A DNA stretch of 64,000 nucleotides from JBCBCP01 sp039817385 (GTDB lineage: Bacteria > Pseudomonadota > Alphaproteobacteria > Rhodobacterales > Rhodobacteraceae). Position 1 is the first letter of the stretch. Each line of letters begins with the position of its first letter. The stretch lies in assembly GCA_039817385.1 (NCBI GenBank), contig JBCBVY010000004.1, positions 1 through 64,000 on the forward strand. The letters run 5' to 3'. Of the stretch, positions 16,586 through 25,718 are shown one piece after another. Both the position numbers and the translations under genes were made by a program. The notes under the pieces are model-generated. The model ran no database searches. It saw only the letters and a program-made list of their open reading frames with translations, and was not told the DNA's origin.

Positions 16586-17572
16586 ATGGCGGATGGCGGC
16601 ATGGACCTGAACGCAAAACCGGATCAGGACATCTCGGTCCGCGAAGTCTTCGGGATCGACACGGATATGAAGGTCCGCGGCTTTGCCGAGGCCAGCGACC
16701 GCGTGCCCGAGCTTGACGCGACCTACAAGTTCGATCCGGACACGACGCTCGCCATTCTTGCGGGCTTCAGCCACAACCGCCGCGTCATGATCCAAGGCTA
16801 TCACGGCACGGGCAAGTCGACCCATATCGAACAGGTCGCCGCCCGCCTGAACTGGCCCGCGGTCCGCGTGAACCTCGACAGCCACATCAGCCGGATCGAC
16901 CTGATCGGCAAGGACGCGATCAAGCTGAAGGACGGCAAGCAGGTCACCGATTTCCAGGAGGGTATCCTGCCCTGGGCCCTGCGCAACCCGACCGCCATCG
17001 TCTTTGACGAATATGACGCGGGCCGCGCGGACGTGATGTTCGTGATCCAGCGGGTGCTTGAGGTGGATGGCAAGCTGACGCTGCTGGACCAGAACCAGGT
17101 GATCAACCCGCACCCCTACTTTCGCATCTTTGCAACGGCGAACACGGTGGGCCTTGGCGACACAACAGGCCTTTACCACGGCACGCAGCAGATCAACCAG
17201 GGCCAGATGGACCGCTGGAGCCTTGTCGCGACGCTCAACTACCTGAGCATCGACGCGGAGACGGCGATCGTGCTGGCCAAGAACCCGCATTACAACACGG
17301 AAAGTGGCCGCAAGACGATCAAGCAGATGGTGACGGTGGCCGACCTGACCCGCACGGCGTTTATGAACGGCGATCTGAGCACCGTGATGTCGCCCCGCAC
17401 AGTCATCGCCTGGGCCCAGAACGCGGAGATTTTCCGCAATGTCGGCTACGCCTTTCGCCTGAGCTTTTTGAACAAATGCGACGAGCTGGAGCGTCAGACG
17501 GTGGCGGAATTCTACCAGCGCCTGTTCGACGAGGAACTGCCCGAAAGCGCGGCCAGCACGAGCTTGGGGTGA
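16586..17572 (+). CDS. cobS: Cobaltochelatase subunit CobS (AAA+ ATPase)
   Basis: The 328-residue ATPase subunit of the aerobic cobalt chelatase CobNST, which inserts Co(II) into hydrogenobyrinate a,c-diamide during B12 synthesis. Walker A GYHGTGKST, Walker B AIVFDEYDAGRADV, sensor FATANTVGLGD and a C-terminal lid are visible. Length matches the family. Start ATG 16586 (MADGGMDLN) follows GCAGGAGA. cobT follows after 66 bases, while cobN is not in the window. I looked for a cobalamin riboswitch upstream and saw no convincing one. Confidence 0.95.
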   Translation: MADGGMDLNAKPDQDISVREVFGIDTDMKVRGFAEASDRVPELDATYKFDPDTTLAILAGFSHNRRVMIQGYHGTGKSTHIEQVAARLNWPAVRVNLDSHISRIDLIGKDAIKLKDGKQVTDFQEGILPWALRNPTAIVFDEYDAGRADVMFVIQRVLEVDGKLTLLDQNQVINPHPYFRIFATANTVGLGDTTGLYHGTQQINQGQMDRWSLVATLNYLSIDAETAIVLAKNPHYNTESGRKTIKQMVTVADLTRTAFMNGDLSTVMSPRTVIAWAQNAEIFRNVGYAFRLSFLNKCDELERQTVAEFYQRLFDEELPESAASTSLG

Positions 17573-17638
17573 TCATGCGGGGCGAGCGCGCTGCAGTGGG
17601 GTGGGGGGCCGCCTGCGCCGATGTGCTAGGGTACTGAC

Positions 17639-19516
17639 ATGAAGCAATCCAACGACAACCCCGCGGATCCGTTCAAGAAGGCGCTGGCTGAGGCCACCAA
17701 AGTCATGGCGGACGATCCGGAGCTGAATGTCAGCTACTCGGTCGACCCCTCGGGCGTCTCTGGCGACAACATGCGCCTGCCGCAGGTCAGCCGCCGCATG
17801 ACGCGCGACGAGGTGCTGCTCGCGCGCGGTACGGCGGACGCGCTGGCGCTGCACCGGCGCTATCACAACGGGGAAACCCATAGCCGCTACGTGCCGCAGG
17901 GCGAGATAGCGCGGGATCTGTACGAGGCGATGGAGACCGCGCGCTGCGAGGCGATGGGCGCGCGTGATATGCCGGGCACGGCCGGGAACATCGACGCCAA
18001 GATTGCCAACGAGACGATGCGCAAGGGCTATGACCAAGCCAAGCAAGCCAGCGATGTGCCGCTGGCACAAGCCGCGGGCTACCTCGTCCGGCATTTAGCT
18101 ACGGGGCGCGACCTGCCCGCCGGGGCGGCCAACGCGATGGAGCTGTGGCGCGGGTTTATCGAAGATCAGGCGGGCGTTGCCTTTGACGATCTAGATGCCT
18201 GCCTGAACGATCAGGCCGCCTTTGCCAAATTCGCGCGGCAGGTCATCAAGGATCTGGGCTATGGCGATCAGCTGGGCGACGACCCCGACCAGCTGGATGA
18301 GGATGACGACGAGGGCGGCGAGGAAACCGGCGAGGAGCAGCAGGACCCCGACAGCACCGGCAACGATGAGCAAGACGAGGAAGAGGCGGACGCCTCCCCC
18401 GAATCGAGCCAGGAAGAGCAGCAAGACGCCGCCCAGGCCCAGGTCTCGATGGATGACATGGCCGACGAGGAGATGGGCGAAGAGACAGAGATGCCGGAAG
18501 GGGAGGCCCCGCTTGAGCCCCCTGCCCCGCAACCGGTGTCCGAGGCCGACCCCGACTACCAGGTCTACCTCGATGCGTTTGACGAGGAGATCGCGGCAGA
18601 GGATCTGGCCGAGCCAATAGAGCTGGAGCGCCTGCGCGCCTATCTCGACCAGCAGCTGGAGCCTTTGAAAGGCGCGGTGAGCCGGCTGGCCAACAAGCTG
18701 CAGCGCCGCCTGCAAGCGCAGCAGAACCGCAGCTGGGAGTTCGACCGCGAGGAAGGCATGCTGGACGCGGGCCGCCTTGCCCGCGTGGTGGCCAACCCCA
18801 CGACCCCGCTGTCGTTCAAGGTGGAGAAGGACACGGAATTTCGCGACACCTGCGTGACGCTGCTTTTGGACAATTCCGGCTCCATGCGGGGTCGCCCAAT
18901 TTCGATCGCGGCGATCTGCGCGGACGTTCTGGCCCGCACGCTGGAGCGGTGCAACGTGAAGGTCGAGATCCTTGGCTTTACCACCCGCGCGTGGAAAGGC
19001 GGGCAAGCGCGCGAAGGCTGGCTGAACGAAGGGCGCCCGCAGCAGCCTGGCCGTTTGAACGATCTGCGCCACATCATCTACAAAAGCGCCGATGCCCCGT
19101 GGCGGCGGACGCGGCCCAATCTGGGGCTGATGATGAAAGAGGGGCTCTTGAAGGAAAACATCGACGGTGAGGCGCTGGAATGGGCGCACCGGCGCATGAC
19201 TGCGCGGCCCGAGGCGCGCAAGATCCTGATGGTGATCTCGGACGGGGCGCCGGTGGATGACAGCACGCTGTCGGTGAACCCGGCGAACTACCTTGAAAAG
19301 CACCTGCGCGACGTGATCGCGATGGTCGAGCGCAAGAAGCAGGTGGAGCTTCTGGCCATCGGCATCGGCCATGACGTGACGCGCTACTATGACCGGGCGG
19401 TGACGATCACGGATGTGGACCAGTTGGCCGGCGCGATGACCGAACAGCTCGCGGCACTTTTTGACGCCGATCCGCGCGCACGGGCCCGGGTGATGGGGAT
19501 AAAACGGGCGAGCTGA
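17639..19516 (+). CDS. cobT: Cobaltochelatase subunit CobT
   Basis: A 625-residue scaffold partner of CobS in cobalt insertion. The middle (about residues 215-305) is an extremely acidic Asp/Glu/Gln-rich linker. The C-terminal half is a von Willebrand-A/MIDAS domain with LLLDNSGSMRGRP (DxSxS) and VISDGAPVDDS, as in magnesium-chelatase BchD-type subunits. The N-terminal helical domain interacts with CobS rings in the family. Full length, and cotranscribed with cobS. A repeat copy follows immediately. Confidence 0.95.
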   Translation: MKQSNDNPADPFKKALAEATKVMADDPELNVSYSVDPSGVSGDNMRLPQVSRRMTRDEVLLARGTADALALHRRYHNGETHSRYVPQGEIARDLYEAMETARCEAMGARDMPGTAGNIDAKIANETMRKGYDQAKQASDVPLAQAAGYLVRHLATGRDLPAGAANAMELWRGFIEDQAGVAFDDLDACLNDQAAFAKFARQVIKDLGYGDQLGDDPDQLDEDDDEGGEETGEEQQDPDSTGNDEQDEEEADASPESSQEEQQDAAQAQVSMDDMADEEMGEETEMPEGEAPLEPPAPQPVSEADPDYQVYLDAFDEEIAAEDLAEPIELERLRAYLDQQLEPLKGAVSRLANKLQRRLQAQQNRSWEFDREEGMLDAGRLARVVANPTTPLSFKVEKDTEFRDTCVTLLLDNSGSMRGRPISIAAICADVLARTLERCNVKVEILGFTTRAWKGGQAREGWLNEGRPQQPGRLNDLRHIIYKSADAPWRRTRPNLGLMMKEGLLKENIDGEALEWAHRRMTARPEARKILMVISDGAPVDDSTLSVNPANYLEKHLRDVIAMVERKKQVELLAIGIGHDVTRYYDRAVTITDVDQLAGAMTEQLAALFDADPRARARVMGIKRAS

Positions 19517-19520
19517 CGCG

Positions 19521-19595
19521 GGCGCGGATTTTTGAAAAATCCGGCGAGGGGCCAGCCCCTCGCGCTCCCCGGCATATTTTTTGCCAGAAGAAGGA
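19521..19595 (+). repeat. Dispersed intergenic repeat, copy A, carrying the pepP Shine-Dalgarno
   Basis: CGGATTTTT-G-AAAAATCCG (19525-19543) is a perfect palindrome, followed by hairpin GCGAGGGGC-CA-GCCCCTCGC (19544-19563), then CCCCGGCATATTTTTTGCC and AGAAGAAGGA. The final AAGGA sits 7 bases before the ATG of the aminopeptidase P gene, so the repeat supplies its ribosome binding site. The first hairpins could also end cobT transcription. Confidence 0.75.
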
Positions 19596-19602
19596 ATGCG
19601 GT

Positions 19603-21378
19603 ATGTTTCAGTCATTCGAGGTGACCGCACGGCCCGAGCAGGGGCCGCCCCGACTGGCTGCGCTGCGCGGGGTGATGGCGGCTGAGGGGCTGGACGGGTT
19701 CCTTGTCCCGCGGGCGGATGCGCATCAGGGCGAGTATGTCTCGGCCCGGGATGAGCGGCTGGCGTGGCTGACAGGATTTACCGGCTCCGCCGGGTTTTGT
19801 GCGGTGCTGCGCGGTGTGGCGGGCGTGTTCATTGACGGGCGCTATCGCACGCAGGTGAAAGCACAGGTTGCGGAGGAATTTACCCCAGTGCCATGGCCGG
19901 AGGTGGGCCTTGCCGATTGGCTTCAGGAGCAGCTTTCGCAAGGCGGCGTGGTTGGCTTTGATCCGTGGCTGCACACGGCGGGCCAGATCGAGGCGCTGCG
20001 CGGGGCCCTGGACGGCTCCGGCGTTGAAATGCGGGCAGTGGGGAACCTCGTGGATCAGGTCTGGCCCGATCAGCCGGGGCCTGCGGCAGAGCCCGCCTTT
20101 GCCCATCCCATTGAGTATGCAGGGGAAAGCCACGAAGATAAACGCGCGCGGTTGGCAAAAGGGCTGAAAGGCCCCGCTGTCATCACCCTGCCGGATTCGC
20201 TCTGCTGGCTTTTGAACATCCGCGGGGCGGACATCCCGCGCAACCCGGTTGTGCAGGGCTTTGCGATCCTGCACCCCGATGCCTCGGTCGATCTGTTCAT
20301 GGACGCGGGCAAGCTAGAGGGGCTTTCGGAGCATCTTGGCCCCGATGTGCGCATCCATGCCCCGGAGGCCCTGCTAGGTGCCGTTGCCGCGCTGGAAGGG
20401 CCGGTGCTTATGGACAAAACCTCGGTCCCCTTCGTCGTGGCGGAGGCGGCACAGGCCCCCGTCTGGGGCGACGAGCCTTGCGCCATCCCCAAGGCCTGCA
20501 AAAACGCAGCCGAGATCGCGGGCAGCGCCGCGGCGCACCTGCGCGATGCGGCGGCCGTGGTAGAAACCCTCGCTTGGCTTGATGCGCAGGCCCCCGGCAC
20601 CGTGACGGAAACACAGGTCGTCAGCCGGCTTGAGGCGCACCGGCGCGCGGATAACGCGCTGCGGGATATCAGTTTCGAGACGATCTCCGGCACGGGTCCA
20701 AATGGCGCGATCATGCATTACCGGGTGACGGAGGAGACGGATTCGACGCTCGAAGACGGGCATCTTCTGGTCCTCGATTCCGGGGGGCAGTACCTTGACG
20801 GGACCACCGACATCACCCGGACGATTGCCATTGGCGCGCCGCAGCCCGAAGCAAAGGCCGCCTTCACCCGCGTTTTGGCGGGCATGATCGCGATGTCGCG
20901 CCTGCGCTGGCCCAAGGGTCTTGCGGGGCGCGATATCGAGGCGATCGGGCGCGCGCCGCTTTGGTATGCGCATCAGGATTTTGACCACGGGCTGGGCCAC
21001 GGGGTTGGCGCCTATCTGAGCGTGCATGAGGGGCCGCAACGGCTTTCACGCACCTCCACCGTGCCGCTTCAGCCGGGGATGATCCTGTCGAACGAGCCCG
21101 GCTATTACCGCGAGGGGGCTTTTGGCATCCGGATCGAGAACCTGATCGTGGTGGAGCCTGCAGAGGCCCCGCCGGGGGGCGACGCGCACCGCGATATGCT
21201 GTGCTGGCGCACGCTGACCTTCGTGCCCATCGACCGGCGCTTGATCGACCCTGCCTTGCTGGATGCGGATGCGCGAAATTGGCTCAATGCCTATCACGCC
21301 GAAGTGCTGGCAAAGATCCGCCCCCGGGTGTCAGAGCCCGCGCAGCGTTGGCTGGACACGGCCTGCGCCCCGCTCTAG
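19603..21378 (+). CDS. pepP: Aminopeptidase P family metallopeptidase (Xaa-Pro aminopeptidase)
   Basis: A 591-residue cytosolic enzyme that removes N-terminal residues preceding proline. Two N-terminal creatinase-like domains (residues 1-300) precede the M24 pita-bread domain. Dinuclear metal ligands are visible as two Asp in LLVLDSGGQYLDGTTDITRT, His in GLGHGVGAYLSVHEGPQ, Glu in LSNEPGYY and Glu in GIRIENLIVVE. The length fits the larger three-domain subgroup. It is preceded by a repeat copy; DUF427 follows 63 bases later. Confidence 0.93.
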   Translation: MFQSFEVTARPEQGPPRLAALRGVMAAEGLDGFLVPRADAHQGEYVSARDERLAWLTGFTGSAGFCAVLRGVAGVFIDGRYRTQVKAQVAEEFTPVPWPEVGLADWLQEQLSQGGVVGFDPWLHTAGQIEALRGALDGSGVEMRAVGNLVDQVWPDQPGPAAEPAFAHPIEYAGESHEDKRARLAKGLKGPAVITLPDSLCWLLNIRGADIPRNPVVQGFAILHPDASVDLFMDAGKLEGLSEHLGPDVRIHAPEALLGAVAALEGPVLMDKTSVPFVVAEAAQAPVWGDEPCAIPKACKNAAEIAGSAAAHLRDAAAVVETLAWLDAQAPGTVTETQVVSRLEAHRRADNALRDISFETISGTGPNGAIMHYRVTEETDSTLEDGHLLVLDSGGQYLDGTTDITRTIAIGAPQPEAKAAFTRVLAGMIAMSRLRWPKGLAGRDIEAIGRAPLWYAHQDFDHGLGHGVGAYLSVHEGPQRLSRTSTVPLQPGMILSNEPGYYREGAFGIRIENLIVVEPAEAPPGGDAHRDMLCWRTLTFVPIDRRLIDPALLDADARNWLNAYHAEVLAKIRPRVSEPAQRWLDTACAPL

Positions 21379-21441
21379 GCAGGCTGTCACGATCCTGTTA
21401 CGCCTGTCCCTCATCGACAACAGAACCATAAGGGGGCAGAC

Positions 21442-21786
21442 ATGACCAATCACATTACCATCCGGACCGCTCCGGGCACCTGGACCGTGCGCGCAGGCGG
21501 CGCAGTGATTGCCGAAAGCGCAGCGGCACTTGAGCTGAGCGAGGGCGACTACCCGAGCGTCATTTACTTCCCGCGCGCCGATATCGCGATGGCCTTTCTG
21601 GACGCCACCGACCACAGCACCCACTGCCCGCATAAGGGGGACGCCTCCTATTTCTCCGTCGTGACGAAGTCCACGACGCTGGAGAATGCGGCGTGGAGCT
21701 ATGAAAACCCAAAGGAAGATGTCGCGCGGATCAAGGATCACGTGGCGTTTTACCCGTCCGATACGGTGACGGTTGAGGCGATCTGA
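21442..21786 (+). CDS. DUF427 domain protein
   Basis: 114 residues, almost entirely the DUF427 domain: APGTWTVRAGGAVIAESA, YPSVIYFPRADIAMAFLDATDHSTHCPHKGDASYFSV and WSYENPKEDVARIKDHVAFYPS. The conserved THCPHKG with Cys and His suggests a small-molecule or metal site, but the function of the family is not established. It starts after GGGGG and is followed 3 bases later by the Rid-family gene, so they form a pair. Confidence 0.9.
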   Translation: MTNHITIRTAPGTWTVRAGGAVIAESAAALELSEGDYPSVIYFPRADIAMAFLDATDHSTHCPHKGDASYFSVVTKSTTLENAAWSYENPKEDVARIKDHVAFYPSDTVTVEAI

Positions 21787-21789
21787 GCC

Positions 21790-22146
21790 GTGCCGATCAC
21801 CCGGTTTCCCGGCACCGTGCCCGGTCGCTGCGAAGCGGTGGTGTCGGACGGGCTGGTCTATGCGGTGGTCAATGCGCCGCAGCCCGGCGGCACGATCGAA
21901 GCGCAGACGGCGGGCGCCCTGGCCGAGCTGGAACGCGTTCTGAGCGCGGCAGGCAGTGGGCGCGCAGGCCTGCTGCAAGTGACAGTCTACCTCGCCGATA
22001 TTCATCTCAAGCCGCGTATGGATACGGTCTGGACCCCGTGGATCGGGGCGGCGGCGCATTGGCCGCAGCAGGCCTGCCTTGGGGTGGGGCTGGACGATGG
22101 ATACCTGATCGAGATTGTGGCCACCGCAAAGGTGCTGGACGGCTAG
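21790..22146 (+). CDS. Rid (YjgF/YER057c/UK114) family protein lacking the catalytic Arg
   Basis: A 118-residue Rid-fold protein using a GTG start 3 bases after DUF427. TIEAQTAGALAELERVLSAAG and LLQVTVYLADIHLKPRMDTVW are the family helices and strand. At the place where true RidA imine deaminases have a P-x-R, this protein reads AHWPQQACLGVGL, so the Arg that binds the substrate carboxylate is absent. It is therefore probably one of the Rid subgroups without enamine/imine deaminase activity. Its TAG stop shares a CTAG with the convergent ClC gene. Confidence 0.85.
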   Translation: MPITRFPGTVPGRCEAVVSDGLVYAVVNAPQPGGTIEAQTAGALAELERVLSAAGSGRAGLLQVTVYLADIHLKPRMDTVWTPWIGAAAHWPQQACLGVGLDDGYLIEIVATAKVLDG

Positions 22147-23834
22147 GAATGCTCTTCGGCTGCTGTGGCCGCGAGCGCGCGGTTGTAAGCCTTCAGCGCA
22201 TCAACGTGGAAGAGCGCGCCTTGCAACTCGGGCGCGGCGTTCTCTCCGGTCAGCGTCACGACCGGTATGAATATGAAGGGGATCGCGGCGCGGTCGAAGG
22301 CGGGCATGGCGGTCTCAAGCGTGGCGTTGGCGTCCACGTAGATGCCCTCGCCGATCATGTCCCAGCAGGCGGCCTCGTTCGCCGCGGCGGCATGATCCGG
22401 CCCGCGCATCACCTGGCCCACGCGGAACATAGCCAGCAAGTAGGCCTGCGGGCCCGCGGCAAGGTGGATGCCGCGTCGTTCCAACTGGGTGAGGAAGAAC
22501 GAGCGGTCCACAAGGTTTGAACTGACCGCGGTGGAAAGCGACACCGCGACCATCACCGCCATCGCTGTTTGCCAGTCGCCCGTCAGCTCGAACACGATCA
22601 GCGTGGTGGAGATGGGCGCGCCCAGCACCGCGGCGGCAACCGCGCCCATACCGGCGAGGGCATAGAGCGTGACAGAGCCCGACACGTCCGGGAACAGCCC
22701 CGTCGCCACAAGCCCGAAGGCAAGGCCAAAGAGCCCACCGACCATCAGCGAGGGGGAGAAAACGCCCCCGCCCATGCGCCCCGCCATCGTGATCGCAACC
22801 GCGGCGACCTTGATCACACAAAAGACAACCGCCTCGTGCAGCAGGAGCGATCCGGTCAGCGCGCGCGACGTGGTTTCGTACCCAACCCCGATGATATGCG
22901 GGTAGAAAATCGCGATCCCGCCCAACATCGCGCCTGCCATCGCCGGGCGCAGCCAGCGGGGCAACCCGGTGCGCTGTTGCAGCGCGGTGCCAAGGTCATC
23001 GGTCCAGAAAATCGCCCGCATCAGCACCACCGCAATAAGGCCGCTCATCAAGCCGAGGATCAGAAAGGCGGGCAGTTCCTGGTAGAAGTCGAGCTGGTTG
23101 GCGGTCGGCAAAGCAAACTCGGTCACGTCGCCGAACTCCAGCCGGTTGATCACCGTGCCCGCCACCGAAGCGATGACGATGGGCGCAAAGGCGTGCACGG
23201 CGAAATGGCGCAAGACCACCTCAAGCGCAAAGAGCGCGCCCGCGATAGGCGCGTTGAAACTGGCAGAAACAGCAGCGGCCACGGCGCAGCCCAGCAGGTC
23301 GCGCCCAGTGATGCCATCCGCAGCGATCCAGCGGTTCACTTTGGTGGAAATCACGGCGGCGAGGTGCACAACCGGCCCCTCCCGCCCGGTGGAGCCGCCC
23401 GTGCCCAGCGTGATCATCGAGGCCAGCGCGGAGGCAAGGCCCGCCCGCGTCTCCACCTGCCCCTCGCGCAGGGCGGCGCCCTCGATCACGTCGGCAACCG
23501 ACCGCGCGCGCCCGTCGCGGGTAAACAGGTGCAGGATGAGGCCAGTCACCAGCCCGCCGCCAATAGGGATGATCAGGATCAGGTACCACGGCAGGCTTTC
23601 GGCAAAGGTGTGGATGTATTGCGGCTGATCCGTGCCATACAGCAAGCTTTGCAGCGCATTCACACCCTTGCGGAAGAACAGCGCCGCGAACCCGGCGGCG
23701 ATGCCGATGGCCAGCGCGATGAACCAGAACTGGATCGCGGATGGGCCGCGATGGCGCAGCACGTACCAGCCGTCCTTGCAGGCGGTGACAACGGTTTCAA
23801 GCTGGGCGCCTATGGTGGAACGGGTCTGTGGCAT
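22143..23834 (-). CDS. ClC family chloride channel/transporter
   Basis: A 563-residue integral membrane protein with the two-fold ClC topology. Selectivity/gate motifs read TLGTGGSTGREGPVVH (gating Glu in GREGP present), MGGGVFSPSLMVGG, and ALAGMGAVAAAVLGAPISTTLIVFELTGD. In NAPIAGALFALEVVLRHF, the position of the internal proton glutamate of antiporters appears to be Val, as in channel-type ClCs. The C-terminal 100 residues after the membrane part (FLTQLERRGIHLAAG...) could be a degenerate CBS region. It ends tail-to-tail with the Rid gene in a shared CTAG. Confidence 0.92.
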   Translation of the reverse strand: MPQTRSTIGAQLETVVTACKDGWYVLRHRGPSAIQFWFIALAIGIAAGFAALFFRKGVNALQSLLYGTDQPQYIHTFAESLPWYLILIIPIGGGLVTGLILHLFTRDGRARSVADVIEGAALREGQVETRAGLASALASMITLGTGGSTGREGPVVHLAAVISTKVNRWIAADGITGRDLLGCAVAAAVSASFNAPIAGALFALEVVLRHFAVHAFAPIVIASVAGTVINRLEFGDVTEFALPTANQLDFYQELPAFLILGLMSGLIAVVLMRAIFWTDDLGTALQQRTGLPRWLRPAMAGAMLGGIAIFYPHIIGVGYETTSRALTGSLLLHEAVVFCVIKVAAVAITMAGRMGGGVFSPSLMVGGLFGLAFGLVATGLFPDVSGSVTLYALAGMGAVAAAVLGAPISTTLIVFELTGDWQTAMAVMVAVSLSTAVSSNLVDRSFFLTQLERRGIHLAAGPQAYLLAMFRVGQVMRGPDHAAAANEAACWDMIGEGIYVDANATLETAMPAFDRAAIPFIFIPVVTLTGENAAPELQGALFHVDALKAYNRALAATAAEEHS

Positions 23835-23943
23835 CGGGCCGTGAAGTTACGCGGGTCTGCCATAGGGTTACGCCGCTTTTTGCACGCTGGAAAGGGGCGC
23901 GGGGTGCGGTCAATCGGAGCGGCGCGCGGGCTGAAAGGGGTGG

Positions 23944-24040
23944 AGGGGGCGCTGCCCCCTTACGGCAGCTTTGCAAGGCAAAGCGCCTGACGGGCGGGGC
24001 AGCCTTACGGCCCCCCGGGATTTTTTGGAACAGAGAAGGG
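23944..24040 (+). repeat. Dispersed intergenic repeat, copy B
   Basis: AGGGGGC-GCT-GCCCCCT (23944-23960), then GCTTTGC-AAG-GCAAAGC (23968-23984), then CCCCCCGGGATTTTTT and ACAGAGAAGGG. It lies between the starts of ClC and the 3' end of recN and ends one base before the recN stop codon. On the minus strand its hairpins could terminate recN transcription. Confidence 0.7.
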
Positions 24041-24041
24041 C

Positions 24042-25691
24042 TTAGCCTGCAAGCAGGGCGCGGGCGGCCTCGCGGGCGGCATCGGTGATCGTGTCGCCCG
24101 ACAGCATCCGCGCCAGCTCATCCACCCGGTCGGGCGCAGCAAGCGGGACAACCGTGGAGGTGGTCATGCCATCCGCGACATGCTTTTCGACGCGCATATG
24201 GCTGCCGCCAAGGGCCGCGACCTGCGGGCTATGGGTAACGACCAGCACCTGCCCCTCGGCGGCGAGCGCCTTGAGCCGCCGCCCCACCGCATCGGCGGTT
24301 GCGCCGCCGACGCCGCGGTCAATCTCGTCGAAGATCATCGTCAGCCCCGCTTGCCCCTGCGCAAGGCAGACCTTCAGGGCGAGCAGAAAGCGGCTGAGCT
24401 CCCCGCCAGAGGCGATCTTGCCCAGCGGGCCGGCGGGCGCGCCGGGATTGGTGGCGACGGTGAAGGCCACGGCGTCCGTGCCCTCGGGTCCGGGGGTGTC
24501 GCTGGTGATCTGGGTGGCGAAGGTTGCGCGCTCCATCTTCAGCGGGGCCAGCTCTGCACGCATCGCCGCATCAAGCCGCCCCGCCGCCTCGGACCGCACG
24601 GCGCGCAGATCAGCGGCAGCAGCGTCATAGGCGGCCTCCGCTCCCGCCACTTCTGCCTTCAAGCGGGCAAGGTCCGCATCCCCCGCCTCCAGCGCGTCCA
24701 GCTTGGTGCGCAGCGTTTCAGCGAGCGTCGCCAGCTCATCCGGCAGCACCTCGTGCTTGCGCGCCAGCGCGCGCAGGGCAAAGAGGCGCTCTTCGGTCTC
24801 TTCCAGCTCATGGGGGTTGAAGGACAGCCCATCGATGGCCGAGACCACGCCCTGCTGCGCCTCGTCCAGTTCGGCCAGCGCACGGCTGAGCGCGGCAAGC
24901 GGCGCGTCCAGCGTGCCTTCGGCCTTGTCGGCCGCCCCTTCGAGCCAGCGCATCGCGTTGCCCATTGCCCCTTCGGCCCCGTCATAGCCCAGCGCGTCAT
25001 AGGCTTTGACCACATCCGAGCGGATCTTTTCCGCCGCTTGCATCAGGCGGCGGGCGGTATCCAGCGCCCCTTCCTCCCCCGGCTCGGGCGCGAGCGCCTC
25101 AAGCTCTTCGGCGGCGTGGCGCAGGAACTCTTCTTCGGAGCGGATCGCTGCCATGCGCGCCTCGGCCTCGGCCAAAGCGCGCCGCGCCTCCTGCACCTTA
25201 CGCCATGCGCCCCGCACCGCGGCAAGCTGCGGCGCGGCGCCGGCATAGGCGTCGAGGATGTCGCGATGGCCCCGCGGGTTCAGCAGGCCCCGGTCGTCAT
25301 GCTGCCCATGCAGCTCGACCAGCACGTTCGACAGCGCACGCAGCGCCTCGCCGCTCGCCCGCCGGTCATTGATCCACGCGGTCTTGCGGCCCTCGGCGGT
25401 GTTTACCCGGCGCAGGATCAGCTCCTCGCCCCCGGGCAGGCCCGCCTCCGCCAGCACCGCATGGGCCGGATGGCCGGGCGGCAGATCGAACCACGCCGTC
25501 ACCTCGCCCTGCGCTGCGCCCTGCCGGACCAGATCGGCGCGCCCGCGCCAGCCCAGCACAAAGCCCAGCGCATCGAGCAAGATCGACTTGCCCGCGCCGG
25601 TCTCGCCGGTCAGCACGTTGAGCCCGGGCTGGAACGACAGCTCCAGCCGGTCAATGATCAAAATATCGGAGATGTCGAGCCCGCGCAGCAC
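24042..25691 (-). CDS. recN: DNA repair protein RecN (SMC-like ATPase)
   Basis: 549 residues. Acts at double-strand breaks. N-terminal Walker A GETGAGKSILLDALGFVLG near residue 30, a long central coiled coil, and C-terminal ABC signature/Walker B region with IASGGELSRFLLALKV, MIFDEIDRGVGGATADAVG and VLVVTHSPQVAALG. The start is GTG (25691), 27 bases after the bamD stop, so it is in an operon with bamD and perhaps lpxC. I saw no GTTC-N7-GTTC SOS box directly in front of it, so its damage response, if any, must come from elsewhere. Confidence 0.94.
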   Translation of the reverse strand: MLRGLDISDILIIDRLELSFQPGLNVLTGETGAGKSILLDALGFVLGWRGRADLVRQGAAQGEVTAWFDLPPGHPAHAVLAEAGLPGGEELILRRVNTAEGRKTAWINDRRASGEALRALSNVLVELHGQHDDRGLLNPRGHRDILDAYAGAAPQLAAVRGAWRKVQEARRALAEAEARMAAIRSEEEFLRHAAEELEALAPEPGEEGALDTARRLMQAAEKIRSDVVKAYDALGYDGAEGAMGNAMRWLEGAADKAEGTLDAPLAALSRALAELDEAQQGVVSAIDGLSFNPHELEETEERLFALRALARKHEVLPDELATLAETLRTKLDALEAGDADLARLKAEVAGAEAAYDAAAADLRAVRSEAAGRLDAAMRAELAPLKMERATFATQITSDTPGPEGTDAVAFTVATNPGAPAGPLGKIASGGELSRFLLALKVCLAQGQAGLTMIFDEIDRGVGGATADAVGRRLKALAAEGQVLVVTHSPQVAALGGSHMRVEKHVADGMTTSTVVPLAAPDRVDELARMLSGDTITDAAREAARALLAG

Positions 25692-25718
25692 CGCGTCACA
25701 CCTGTTCCTGGGACGTGA

